A DNA stretch of 64,000 nucleotides from Halorubrum sp. 2020YC2 (GCF_018623055.1 NZ_CP076019.1:496001-560000); one strand, 5' to 3'. Shown: positions 25,901-34,527, counted from the stretch's first letter. Notes: generated from the letters alone by a model not told the origin. Translations and numbers: made by a program.

Positions 25901-28051
25901 TTATTCGAGCGTCTCGGACTCGACCTCGCTCTCGGCGGTCGCTCGCTCGACCGCGCGGTCGACGTGGCGCTCGCGGGCGCGCTCGACGAACTCCTCAGGG
26001 AGCTCGTCGATTTCGCCGGCCTGAACGCCCCAGAGCTTCGCGTATAGCCCGTCCTCGGCCAGCAGCTCCTCGTGGCTCCCGCGCTCGACGACCGCGCCGT
26101 CCTCCAACACGAGCGCGGTGTCGGCGTCGGTCACCGTCGAGAGGCGGTGCGCGATGACGAAGGTGGTGCGGTCGGCCGCGAGGCGGTCGAGCGAGCGCTG
26201 GATAAGCATCTCCGTCTCGGTGTCGACTGCCGAGGTCGCCTCGTCCAAGATTAAGATTGCGGGGTCCTGGAGGACGACCCGGGCGATGGCGAGCCGCTGT
26301 CGCTGGCCGCCGGAGAGCTTCACGCCGCGCTCGCCGATCCGCGTCTCGTAGCCGTTCGGCAGCGAGTCGATGAACTCGTGGGCCTCCGCGGCCTTCGCGG
26401 CCTCGACCACGCGCTCGCGGATCGCCTCCGCGTCGTCGCCCTCCTTGCCGGCTCCCGCGTCGCTTCCCCCGGCACCGTCCTCACCCTCGTCGATCCGGGT
26501 AAAGCGCCCGTAGCGGATGTTCTCCGCGATGGTGCCGTCGAACAGCGTGGTGTCCTGGGCCACGTAGCCGACCGACGAGCGCAGGCTCTCGACGGTCACG
26601 TCGCGCACGTCGTGGCCGTCGACGTAGATGGCACCGTCGGTGACGTCGTACAGCCGGAGGAGCAGTTTGAGCAGCGTCGACTTACCGGCGCCGGTCGGGC
26701 CGACGAGGGCGACGGTGTCGCCCGGGTCGGCCGAAAAGGAGACGCCGCGGAGGACCTCTTCGTCGGCGTCCGCGGGGTCCTGTAAGGCGTTCTCGGGGTA
26801 CGCGAAGGAGACGTCGTCGTATTCGACGGCGCCCGCGACGCCGCCGTGGCCGCCGGCCCCGCCCGCTCCGCGGTCGTCCACGTCGGTTCCGCGGTCGCCC
26901 TGGCCGCTGTCGTCCCGGCTCCCGCCGTCCCCCCGGGTCTCGCCGCCGAGTTCGACCGCGTCGTCGGCGTCCTCGATGCGGACCGGGATGTCGCGCAGGC
27001 CGAACACGCGCTCGCAGGAGGCCTTCGCGTTCTCGTACTGGTCGATGATGTTCGACACCTCCGCGAGGGGGGCGACGAACTGCTGGGTGAGGAGGACGAA
27101 GGTGACGAACGTCCCCACCGTCAGCTCCGTCGTGAACGGGCCCGGGGCGCCGTTCTCCAGCCAGTAGCCGCCGACCGCGAAGGTGGCGGCGAACGCCAGC
27201 CCGGCGAGCAGCTCCATCCCGGGCCGGTAGACGTAGTTGAGCCGGAGGATCGACATCGTGCGCTGGAAGTACGAGAAGGAGGCGTCCTCGACGCGCTCGC
27301 TCTCGTGGGCCTCCGTGTTGGAGGTCTTCACGAGTTCGACGCCGGAGAGCGCGTTCTCGAGGGCGGTGTTGAGGTCCCCGACGACCGAGCGCTGCGCGAC
27401 GTACCGCGGCTCGACCGCGCGCATGAACCAGAGCGTGAAGAGGACCATCAGCGGGATCGCGGCGAGGGTGACGACCGCCAGCTCGTAGTTGTAGTAGACG
27501 AGGACGCCTGCGATACCCACGAGCATCACGCCGAGACGCGCGGAGTTCTGGAGGGCGTTATCGAGGAACACCTCCAGGTTCGAGGCGTCGTTGTTGAGGA
27601 CGGACATGACCTCGCCGGTCTGTTTGTCGTCGAAGAAGGTCATGTCGAGCCGCTGCATCCGGTCGAAGGAGTCGGTGCGCACCGCGTGCATCACGCGGTG
27701 GGCGAAGTTGTTCGCGGCGATGCCGTAGACGTACGTGAACACGCCCGTCACGATGAACGAGCCGAAGATGAGCAGCACCGAGAGCCGGAACTGCGCGTCT
27801 TCCGCGCCCGGGAGCCACGCGTCCGGCACGATCGGGAGCGTGTACGGGCCGGTGCCGGTGAAGACGGCGTCGATGGCGACGCCGAGGACCACCGGCGGGA
27901 TCAGCCCCGAGACTCGGGCGACCACGTTGGCGGCCATCCCGATCACGAGCCAGTGCGCTTCGGACGCGCCGTACTCGCGGAACAGCCGACTCAGGGGTCG
28001 GTTGACCCGGTCGCGGTACACTTCGAAGGCGTTGCGGTCGTCGGCGGCCAT
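25901..28051 (-). CDS. ABC-type exporter, fused permease and ATPase (MsbA/MDR type)
   Basis: 716-aa half-transporter. Residues ~1-350 are the transmembrane domain with six helices; an acidic Gly/Asp-rich linker follows; the ATPase domain starts near residue 420 with a Walker A GPTGAGKST, Q-loop YVAQDTT, signature KLSGGQRQRLAIARV, Walker B ILILDEATSAVD and H-loop IAHRLSTV. It contains a second acidic, Gly-rich insertion in the ATPase domain (DEGEDGAGGSDAGAGKEGDD). It should work as a homodimer exporting lipid, drug or peptide; substrate unknown. It is convergent with gltB and 25 bp from it. Confidence 0.92.
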   Translation of the reverse strand: MAADDRNAFEVYRDRVNRPLSRLFREYGASEAHWLVIGMAANVVARVSGLIPPVVLGVAIDAVFTGTGPYTLPIVPDAWLPGAEDAQFRLSVLLIFGSFIVTGVFTYVYGIAANNFAHRVMHAVRTDSFDRMQRLDMTFFDDKQTGEVMSVLNNDASNLEVFLDNALQNSARLGVMLVGIAGVLVYYNYELAVVTLAAIPLMVLFTLWFMRAVEPRYVAQRSVVGDLNTALENALSGVELVKTSNTEAHESERVEDASFSYFQRTMSILRLNYVYRPGMELLAGLAFAATFAVGGYWLENGAPGPFTTELTVGTFVTFVLLTQQFVAPLAEVSNIIDQYENAKASCERVFGLRDIPVRIEDADDAVELGGETRGDGGSRDDSGQGDRGTDVDDRGAGGAGGHGGVAGAVEYDDVSFAYPENALQDPADADEEVLRGVSFSADPGDTVALVGPTGAGKSTLLKLLLRLYDVTDGAIYVDGHDVRDVTVESLRSSVGYVAQDTTLFDGTIAENIRYGRFTRIDEGEDGAGGSDAGAGKEGDDAEAIRERVVEAAKAAEAHEFIDSLPNGYETRIGERGVKLSGGQRQRLAIARVVLQDPAILILDEATSAVDTETEMLIQRSLDRLAADRTTFVIAHRLSTVTDADTALVLEDGAVVERGSHEELLAEDGLYAKLWGVQAGEIDELPEEFVERARERHVDRAVERATAESEVESETLE

Positions 28052-28162
28052 GGGCGTAGAAACGCGGCGACTCCCATGTATCCGGCGGCTTCGGCGGCCC
28101 GTTCCGGGTTCCGACGATCACGGTTCTCGACCCGTTGATCCGTTATAAATAACCAGACAAGA

Positions 28163-28415
28163 GCGGTGGCGCGTGCCTACGAGCGGCCGCCATCGGCGGC
28201 CGCGAGGAGCACGCGCGAGGGAGTCGGGCGGCCGGAGCAACGCGGAGGCCGGCCGACGAGGCTGGGGAGGCGTGAGGCTGTGGTGCTGTGCGGGGCGGGA
28301 CTCAAAGGGGCAGCCGCGAGGTCGCCGCAGACGACGCAAGCACCGCAGTAAGTGAGCGAAGCGAACGAACGAGGAGCGCAGCGAGTGTGCGGCGACCTCG
28401 CGGCTGGGGCTTTGG
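28163..28415 (+). repeat. Dispersed repeat module, copy A (noncoding)
   Basis: About 250 bp of GC-rich sequence nearly the same as the reverse complement of 52968-53235. Landmarks: GCGGTGGCGCG at 28163, a block starting GAGGCTGGGGAGGCGTGAGG at 28258, CGGGGCGGGACTCAAAGGGG, and a final GCGGCTGGGGCTTTGG (28400-28415). Inside it 28311-28329 and 28388-28406 form a perfect 19-bp inverted repeat with a 58-nt loop. It ends exactly at the first unit of the tandem array. All six frames are open over long stretches by virtue of composition, and the predicted peptides (Arg/Pro-rich) do not resemble haloarchaeal proteins, so I take it as noncoding. Confidence 0.75.
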
Positions 28416-28800
28416 AGGTGTTCGTCGCGGGACCGCTGGCAGCAATTTATAAGCGAGCGGCTGGGGCTTTGGAGGTGTTCGTCGCGGGACCGCTGGCAGC
28501 AATTTATAAGCGAGCGGCTGGGGCTTTGGAGGTGTTCGTCGCGGGACCGCTGGCAGCAATTTATAAGCGAGCGGCTGGGGCTTTGGAGGTGTTCGTCGCG
28601 GGACCGCTGGCAGCAATTTATAAGCGAGCGGCTGGGGCTTTGGAGGTGTTCGTCGCGGGACCGCTGGCAGCAATTTATAAGCGAGCGGCTGGGGCTTTGG
28701 AGGTGTTCGCCGTCGATCCGCAATCGACTATTTATAAACGAACGACTGGGGATTCGACAGCGATCACCGCAGAAACACAGATCACGTATCGCGCCGGTCC
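28400..28800 (+). repeat. Tandem array of 57-bp units, each with a TATA-like box
   Basis: Unit starts: 28400, 28457, 28514, 28571, 28628 (five near-identical units), 28685 (diverged after GGTGTTCG), and a degraded seventh at 28742. Each starts with GCGGCTGGGGCTTTGG and ends in TTTATAAGCGA or TTTATAAACGA, which looks like a haloarchaeal TATA box. The last, diverged part ends in GTTTAATAAGCG (28801-28812), the likely promoter of the SRPBCC gene at 28831. Units lack unique spacers, so this is not CRISPR. Confidence 0.9.
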
Positions 28801-28830
28801 GTTTAATAAGCGCCGCCCGAACCTCAGCAC

Positions 28831-29358
28831 GTGGACGAACTCGTCGTAAGCACGAAGGTGTACGCCGGCGCCGAGGAGGTGTACACGTTCCTGCTCGATT
28901 TCCCGCGGTACGCGAACTACTCGGAGTACCTCCGGGAGGTCCGGACCGTCACCGGCGACGGCGGTCCCGGGACCAAGTACGCGCTCACGTTCGCGTGGTG
29001 GAAGATATCCTACACCGCTCGCTCGGAGGTGACGGGCGTCGAGCCGCCCGAGCGGATCGACTGGGCGATCACGAAGGACATCGACGCGGGCGGCTGCTGG
29101 CGGGTGACGCCTCCGGAATCCGACCGGCCCGACGACGCCCCCTGCGAGGTCGCGCTCGAAGTCGAGTTCGACCCCGGCTCCGCCAGCTCCGACGCCCTCG
29201 ATCTCCCGCGCTTGGTGTCGTTCGACTGGGTGTTGAAGAAGGCGATCCCGCTGATCAAAGACGAGGCCGAGCGCGTCGTCGAGCGCGCCGTGCGCGACCT
29301 CGAAGGCTCGACGCGGGACGTCGACCTCGACGTGTACGTGGACTCCGACCGGATCTGA
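28831..29358 (+). CDS. SRPBCC/START-like polyketide cyclase-type protein
   Basis: 175-aa protein with the SRPBCC fold: MDELVVSTKVYAGAEEVYTFL at the N-terminus, then FPRYANYSEYLREV, and a C-terminal helix with KKAIPLIKDEAERVVERAV. COQ10-like and lipid-binding relatives have this layout; ligand and role are unknown. The start is the GTG at 28831. The TATA-like TTTAATAAG (about 28802-28810) lies about 25 bp upstream and is itself the remnant end of the tandem array, so the array may supply several promoter copies to this gene. Confidence 0.85.
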   Translation: MDELVVSTKVYAGAEEVYTFLLDFPRYANYSEYLREVRTVTGDGGPGTKYALTFAWWKISYTARSEVTGVEPPERIDWAITKDIDAGGCWRVTPPESDRPDDAPCEVALEVEFDPGSASSDALDLPRLVSFDWVLKKAIPLIKDEAERVVERAVRDLEGSTRDVDLDVYVDSDRI

Positions 29359-29440
29359 CGCCCCGCGGCGGCGTCGCGCGGTCCCGTCCCCGAGTCGAAG
29401 GCCTTAATATATCCAGCGGGGAACGAACGAATGCGTTCGC

Positions 29441-29512
29441 GGGCTCGTAGATCAGTGGTAGATCATCCCCCTGGCACGGGGAAGGCCCGGGGTTCAAATC
29501 CCCGCGAGTCCA
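29441..29512 (+). tRNA. tRNA-Ala (anticodon GGC)
   Basis: Cloverleaf of 72 nt: acceptor GGGCTCG/CGAGTCC with a G3:U70 pair (alanine identity element), D arm GATC, anticodon stem TCCCC/GGGGA around CTGGCAC (anticodon GGC), T arm CGGGG-TTCAAAT-CCCCG and discriminator A. CCA is not fully encoded. The AT-rich TTAATATATCC (about 29404-29414) ~30 bp upstream is a promoter candidate. Confidence 0.96.
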
Positions 29513-29586
29513 CTCCTGCGCTCACTTTGTTCGCTTAGTCGTTCCCTCGCGTGGTCCCACTCGCTCCCTACGGTCGCTCGCGGGAC

Positions 29587-29598
29587 CCCCGCGAGTCC
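29587..29598 (+). repeat. Duplicate of tRNA-Ala 3' end (possible attachment-site scar)
   Basis: CCCCGCGAGTCC is identical to the last 12 bases of the tRNA-Ala acceptor/T stem (29500-29511) and lies 87 bp downstream of them. Such direct repeats of a tRNA end mark integration sites. The DNA between them is short and contains no integrase; the AT-richer gene at 29776 follows. Confidence 0.5.
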
Positions 29599-29775
29599 CT
29601 CCGATAACCCAATTCCAACTGGTGTTTCCAAATACCCCGCAGAAACGGTTCTATCTCGTCTGACGCCAGAACAACGTCTATCTTTGAAGTTCATTCGACA
29701 GATCCGGCACCTGCGGAACGTGTTGTTTAACAGACTTTTTCACAGGTCAGAAAGTAACAGTCCGTTAATAGTCTA

Positions 29776-30576
29776 ATGCGCGTTCAGAACACAGGTCCGA
29801 AAACAGAATACTACGCCCTATTTTCGGCAGGAGTTGTGTTTGCGGCTGGTTGGGCGATCTCGATAATTCTCATCGAGGAAGGTTCGATCAATAGCGTGCC
29901 ACAATGGAAATCGACTCTCTGGTATTTCCTCACTAACCACGGGATCCCGCTTTCAACTGCGTACAACACACAGTCTTCAATTGAGGTTTCGAGTCCACTC
30001 TTGGCGACTGAAGAACCCAGCTTTGTTAGAGCTATTCCGGTCGTCGCAACGGCCGTTGCTGGTGTGTACACGAGTCATAAGGGATCCTCTCGTGGCATCA
30101 AAAACGCAACCTCGAACGCTCTTACAGCGGGATCTGCGTACTTTCTGATTGCGCTACTGGCAATCGTTCTTACCGATATCCAACCAGAACTCTCCTCGTT
30201 GCTACTTATTGGGGCCCTAATCGCAGGTGCGGCTTGGCTGGGCTCATCGTTCTTCGGTAGCTTCACTCGTGGCATCCCGATCATCGGCGTCGCGTCAGTT
30301 GGGACCATCTTCGCGCTTGGATTCATTCTGATAGCAGGTAGCGCCGCGATCATCTCGGTTCTCTGGGAACTGATCGCTATCTCCTATGTTGGAGCAGCTG
30401 TCGGTGGTGCTGCGGTCGGGGCAGAGAAAGCAGTCAGGCGCCGCGGGAAGCGGAAAGACACCGATACGCCGAGACTAGCTGGCGTGAAAATGCTAGTTAA
30501 GGAGAACTTGACAGAGATCGTGGTTGTCGTTTCGGTGGCTGTGCTCCTGTACGCAGCGATAACTGGGGCGGTGTAA
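29776..30576 (+). CDS. Multi-pass membrane protein of unknown family (AT-richer, possibly acquired)
   Basis: 266 aa with about six membrane helices; a soluble basic loop (VRRRGKRKDTDTPRLAGVK) precedes the last helix, which ends the protein. Short loops hold NTQSSIEVSS and KGSSRGIKNATSN. Base composition is lower in GC than neighbours and codon third positions are less GC-biased. The start MRVQNTGPKTEYYAL at 29776 follows a TTAATAG stretch (about 29764-29770). No family is recognised. Position next to a duplicated tRNA end suggests horizontal acquisition. Confidence 0.75.
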   Translation: MRVQNTGPKTEYYALFSAGVVFAAGWAISIILIEEGSINSVPQWKSTLWYFLTNHGIPLSTAYNTQSSIEVSSPLLATEEPSFVRAIPVVATAVAGVYTSHKGSSRGIKNATSNALTAGSAYFLIALLAIVLTDIQPELSSLLLIGALIAGAAWLGSSFFGSFTRGIPIIGVASVGTIFALGFILIAGSAAIISVLWELIAISYVGAAVGGAAVGAEKAVRRRGKRKDTDTPRLAGVKMLVKENLTEIVVVVSVAVLLYAAITGAV

Positions 30577-30628
30577 TTGTCTAACCCGATACGATCAGCG
30601 AGGCTCCGCCGGACGCGACGCCCGCCGC

Positions 30629-32170
30629 TCACTCCGGCCACGCCTCGCGCTCCCGCCGGTCCGTCTCGCGCGTGAGTTCCAGCGGCACCTCTTCCAACAG
30701 TACCGGCGCGAACGAGGCGCCGACGTGCCACGCGACCACCTCGTCGTCCACCCTCTCCAGCCGCACGTCCTGCTGGCCGTAGTACTCGCCGTCGACCGTA
30801 CAGGACCCGCCGCCGTCCGCGAAGCACACCTCGCCGCGGTCGTCGTAGGTGATCTGGACGTGCGCCTCCCGCGCGCTGTCGACGAACTCCCACGCGAACC
30901 CGTCGCTCCCGGCGAGGTCGTCGCGCGTCGCGAAGTGGTCGAGCGCGGCGGCCACCTCCTCTTCGACGCGTCTCGGGACGCTCCCGTCGTCGGCGCGCAG
31001 GTGGACCGTCACCGGTCGGTGCGTCGCGACCGTGCTCGTCGCGCTCATGAGCCCGACGGGCTCCTCGCCGTGTTCGAGTCCCTGAACGTGACCGAGTTCG
31101 TGGACGATCGTCGCGTTCATCTCCGCGTCGGAGATTCGGGGGTCGACGGTCGCGGTCATCGGCGTCCGCGGCTCGTCGACGAGGAGGTCCGCGCAGCCGA
31201 AGTACCGCGTCTCGTTGGTCTCCTCCACGCCGCACCGCTCCACGCGGTCGAACCGCAGGACGACGTCCGCCCGGTCCGCGTCCGCCGTCCGCTCGTATTC
31301 GACCGGGTAGCCGAGGTAACGCTCGTCGGTCCGCTCCCAGTAGCCCGTCGCGGCCGCGACGACGCCGGAGACGTTCCGGTCGACCGCGCCGTCGTCGACG
31401 TGGAGCCGGAGCGTCGTCTTCTCGTACGGGCTCGGGTGGACCAGGGTCACGGTCCGCTCCCGCGTCCGGTTCGCGGTCGCGACGACGAGCGGGTGGTCGC
31501 CGCCGTCGAGCTGTACGTCCGCCAGCGAGACGGACACGCGCGCCTCCGCCCCGCCGTCGAGCGCGACCGTTCGGTTCGCTGTCGCCCCGGTACCGTACCG
31601 GACCGCGACGGTCTGGTTGCCCGCCAGGTCGCCGGCGTTCCTCACGGTCGCGGCGACCGACAGGTCCTCGCCGTACGCCACGCGCTCCGGCGCGTCGACC
31701 TCGGAGACGGCGAACGTCGCCGCCCGCGCCTCCTCGACGATGACCGTCCGCGTCGCGGCCGCCTCACCGACCGTCACCGAAAGCTCGTGTTCCCCCGGAT
31801 CGAGCGCCGCGGCGTCGACCTCGGCCGTCACCGCCATCGATCCGTTCGCCGGCACGGACCGGTTCTCCGCGAGCAGCGTCCGATTACCGACCCGGACCCC
31901 GACTCGGACCGGGTCGAGCGTCGCGTTCGCACCCGCCTCGTCAGCCGAGCCGCCGTCGCCGTCCGCCGAGCCGTCCGCGTCGCCGGCGAGTCCCTCCCAC
32001 CGCACCGTGGCCTCGACCGTCGCCCGCTCGTCGTGGCCGAGCGAGTCGGGCGCGGAGACGGACTCGATCGACGGTGGCGGCGCTCCGGGCGGTCCCGCTC
32101 CTCCCAGTCCGCCGCAGCCGGCGAGCGCGACGAGCAGGGCGACGGCCACGGCGGCGGTGACGTCTCGCAT
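30629..32170 (-). CDS. Matrixin-like metalloprotease lipoprotein with CARDB-type repeats
   Basis: 513-aa exported lipoprotein: MRDVTAAVAVALLVALAGCGG carries a lipobox (LAGC) after a short basic N-terminus. Residues ~30-230 consist of beta-sandwich repeats of CARDB style (DPVRVGVRVGNRTLLAENRS; PERVAYGEDLSVAATVRNAG). The C-terminal part holds the zinc-binding HELGHVQGLEH (HExxHxxxxxH, about residue 355) followed by a Met-turn GLMS, typical of matrixin/metzincin peptidases. It is probably an extracellular peptidase. The Met at 32170 is preferred over the one at 32200 because it begins the signal peptide. Confidence 0.83.
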   Translation of the reverse strand: MRDVTAAVAVALLVALAGCGGLGGAGPPGAPPPSIESVSAPDSLGHDERATVEATVRWEGLAGDADGSADGDGGSADEAGANATLDPVRVGVRVGNRTLLAENRSVPANGSMAVTAEVDAAALDPGEHELSVTVGEAAATRTVIVEEARAATFAVSEVDAPERVAYGEDLSVAATVRNAGDLAGNQTVAVRYGTGATANRTVALDGGAEARVSVSLADVQLDGGDHPLVVATANRTRERTVTLVHPSPYEKTTLRLHVDDGAVDRNVSGVVAAATGYWERTDERYLGYPVEYERTADADRADVVLRFDRVERCGVEETNETRYFGCADLLVDEPRTPMTATVDPRISDAEMNATIVHELGHVQGLEHGEEPVGLMSATSTVATHRPVTVHLRADDGSVPRRVEEEVAAALDHFATRDDLAGSDGFAWEFVDSAREAHVQITYDDRGEVCFADGGGSCTVDGEYYGQQDVRLERVDDEVVAWHVGASFAPVLLEEVPLELTRETDRREREAWPE

Positions 32171-32325
32171 CTGTCGTCCGGACCTCGGGGACGGACGCAC
32201 ATAACCTTCGTTTCAGTCAGCGACAACGTCGCGCGCCGAGCGCGCCGCGGATTGCGCCCGCCCGCCCGGCCGTCCGCGTCCGTCGGAACGACACCGGCTT
32301 TGCGCTCCGCCCCCTCGATCCGCAC

Positions 32326-32877
32326 GTGACGCTTCGACGCGACGCCCTCGCGGCGGTCGACGCCGGCCGCGGCTCGTTCCGGACCGCCGTCTCGGCGCTG
32401 CTCGACGACCACGGCCTCGCGGTCGGGCGACCGCCGACGCCGGTCGACCACCCCGCCGACCGATCGGAGCGCGAGGCGCTCCTCGTCGACCGCGTCCGGG
32501 CGCTCGACGACCTCCCGATCGGGCTCACCCTCACCGGACCGGCGTACCGCGACACCCCGATCGTCTACGTCAACCGCTGGTTCCGCGAGCGGACCGGCTA
32601 CGCGCTCGACGAACTGCGAGGCCGGAACCCCAGACTGTTTCAGGGGCCCGCCGCCGGCGAGGCGGCCCGCGCGGACTTCCGTGAGGCCCTGTCGACCTGG
32701 TCCGAGGTCACCGTCGAACTCCGCAACCGGCGCCGGGACGGGACGCCGTTCGCGAACCGGGTCTCGCTGCGACCGCTGTCCGGGGACGCGGGGACGATCA
32801 CGCACTGGATCGCCGCGCAGGAGCCGAGACCGATCGACGCGCGGGCGGGAGTCGAGGACGGGACCCCTGTGGAGTGA
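32326..32877 (+). CDS. Stand-alone PAS/LOV-like domain protein lacking the LOV cysteine
   Basis: 183-aa protein. Residues ~65-170 are a PAS domain: GPAYRDTPIVYVNRWFRERTGY, then GRNPRLFQGP (~99-108) and ELRNRRRDGTPFANRVSLRPL. This is close to LOV flavin domains, whose motif is GRNCRFLQ, but the photoreactive cysteine is Pro here, so a LOV adduct is not possible. There is no kinase or HTH output domain; it may act through a partner. The start is the GTG at 32326. A 14-bp direct duplication (GTGGAGTGACGGCC) spans its stop codon. Confidence 0.85.
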   Translation: MTLRRDALAAVDAGRGSFRTAVSALLDDHGLAVGRPPTPVDHPADRSEREALLVDRVRALDDLPIGLTLTGPAYRDTPIVYVNRWFRERTGYALDELRGRNPRLFQGPAAGEAARADFREALSTWSEVTVELRNRRRDGTPFANRVSLRPLSGDAGTITHWIAAQEPRPIDARAGVEDGTPVE

Positions 32878-32928
32878 CGGCCGTGGAGTGACGGCCCGCG
32901 AGCCGAGCGGCGAACGACGAACCGCCGC

Positions 32929-34527
32929 TCACCGCAGCGTCGACGTCGGCACGACGGACGGGAGCACGCCGCTCCCGGTCGCGTCCTCGACGACGGCCTC
33001 CGCGACGTGCTCGCCGCTGAGCAGGCACATCGGCATCCCGATGCCGGGGTTGGTGTACGCCCCGACGTAGTAGAGCCCGTCGACGCCGGGCGCGCGGTGC
33101 GCGGGGCGGAGCGGCCCCGTCTGTTCGAGCGTGTGCGACAGCGCCAGCGCGGTACCCCGGGGCGCGTTGAACTGCTGCCGGAAGTCGTCGACGCAGGCGG
33201 TCTCCTCGAAGACGATCCGGTCGCGGAAGTCGACGCCGGCGTGTTCGGCCAGGTCGTCGAACACCAGTTCGCGGAACCGCTCGCGGGTCTCCGGGTCGTC
33301 CTCCAACCCGGCCGCGAGCGGGACGAGCAGGAAGACCGCCTCGTGGCCGTCGGGCGCCGCCTCGGGGTCAGTCTTCGAGGGGACGTGGACGTAGTAGGCG
33401 GGGTCGTCCGGCCACCCCGGCTCGTCGAAGATGTCGTCGAAGTGGGGCCGCCAGTCCGTCGGGAACACCAGCGTGTGGTGCTCCAAGTCGACGTCGCCCT
33501 CGACGCCGATGTACGAGAGGTACGCCGAGGGCGCGTACGTCCGGGACTCCCAGTACGACTCGCGGTCGACCGTCCCCGCGGGGAGGAGGTCGCGCTCGAC
33601 GTGCGGCGGCGGCGCGTTCGCCACGACGCGGTCGAAGCGCGTGCTCGACCCCGCCGTCGCGGCCGGGTCGCCATCGCCCCCCCGCCGCTCCGTCTCGACG
33701 GTGAACTTCGGAGTCGCGGCCGGCACCGACGGCTCGATCGCGGTCACCGGCTCGCTCGTCCGGATCGAGACTCCGAGCTCCCGCGCGAGGTCGGCCATCG
33801 CGTCGACGACGCTCGCGATCCCGCCGGTCGGGTGGTAGACGCCGAGGTTCATGTCGACGTGGCTCATCAGCGTGTAGATGGCGGGCGTGTTGTACGGCGA
33901 GCCGCCGAGGAAGACGAGTTTGTACTCCGCGATCTGGCGGAGCTTCTCGCTGTCGAAGTAGTCGCTCACGTAGTCGTCCATCTCCCGGAGCTTCGGGAGC
34001 GCGCGGCCCGACCGGAGCACGTCGGCGTCGACCATGTCCCGCAGCCGCGAGCGGCTCGGGTAGACGAACCGGTCCATGCCGAGTTCGTACGCCTCCGCCG
34101 CGTCAGCGAGGTACTCGTCGAGCACGTCGCCGGCGCCCGACTCGTACGACTCGAACAGCGCCTTCTGCCCCGCGCGGTCGGCCGGCATCGACGCGCGGTC
34201 GCCGTCCTTCCAGACCACGTCGTACAGCGGGTCTAATTCGATCAGGTCGTAGTAGTCGTCGGTCGAGCGCCCGAACGTCTCGAAGAAGCGGTCGAACACC
34301 TCCGGCATGAGGTACCACGACGGGCCGGTGTCGATCCGGAACCCGTCGCGCTCGATCCGTCCGGCGTACCCGCCCGGGTGTTCGTTCCGCTCGAACACCG
34401 TCACGTCCGCTCCGGCGTCGGCCAGGTAACTGGCCGCGGAGAGCCCGCCGAAGCCGGCGCCGACGACCGCGATCGACTCCCCGGCGAGCGGCTCGTCCGA
34501 CAGGTCCGCGTCCGGTTTGGTAGGCAT
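32929..34527 (-). CDS. crtI: Phytoene desaturase/carotenoid dehydrogenase (CrtI family)
   Basis: 532-aa FAD enzyme: Rossmann GAGFGGLSAASYLADAGAD followed by the acidic VFERNEHPGGYAGR, then RIDTGPSWYLMPEVF. The C-terminal signature YYVGAYTNPGIGMPMCLLSG is typical of CrtI. It introduces double bonds into phytoene or a later carotenoid intermediate on the way to bacterioruberin. A small acidic loop (RRGGDGDPAATAGSS) is a haloarchaeal insertion. Which desaturation step it performs (CrtI or CrtD type) cannot be told from sequence alone; no other carotenoid genes are adjacent. Confidence 0.88.
   Translation of the reverse strand: MPTKPDADLSDEPLAGESIAVVGAGFGGLSAASYLADAGADVTVFERNEHPGGYAGRIERDGFRIDTGPSWYLMPEVFDRFFETFGRSTDDYYDLIELDPLYDVVWKDGDRASMPADRAGQKALFESYESGAGDVLDEYLADAAEAYELGMDRFVYPSRSRLRDMVDADVLRSGRALPKLREMDDYVSDYFDSEKLRQIAEYKLVFLGGSPYNTPAIYTLMSHVDMNLGVYHPTGGIASVVDAMADLARELGVSIRTSEPVTAIEPSVPAATPKFTVETERRGGDGDPAATAGSSTRFDRVVANAPPPHVERDLLPAGTVDRESYWESRTYAPSAYLSYIGVEGDVDLEHHTLVFPTDWRPHFDDIFDEPGWPDDPAYYVHVPSKTDPEAAPDGHEAVFLLVPLAAGLEDDPETRERFRELVFDDLAEHAGVDFRDRIVFEETACVDDFRQQFNAPRGTALALSHTLEQTGPLRPAHRAPGVDGLYYVGAYTNPGIGMPMCLLSGEHVAEAVVEDATGSGVLPSVVPTSTLR

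Noticed and set aside
28400-28741. CRISPR array
   Set aside because: Unit is fully repeated with no unique spacers and no cas genes. It is a plain tandem repeat.
28118-28849. Long open frames over the repeat module and array, with repeated Arg/Ser/Pro- or Ala-rich peptides
   Set aside because: They exist because the 57-bp unit is a multiple of three and GC-rich DNA lacks stops. Frames are open on both strands, are not acidic, and end in non-coding repeats. I treat them as shadows.
29536-29600. Second tRNA gene after tRNA-Ala
   Set aside because: Only the 3' end of the tRNA is duplicated; no D or anticodon arm is present.
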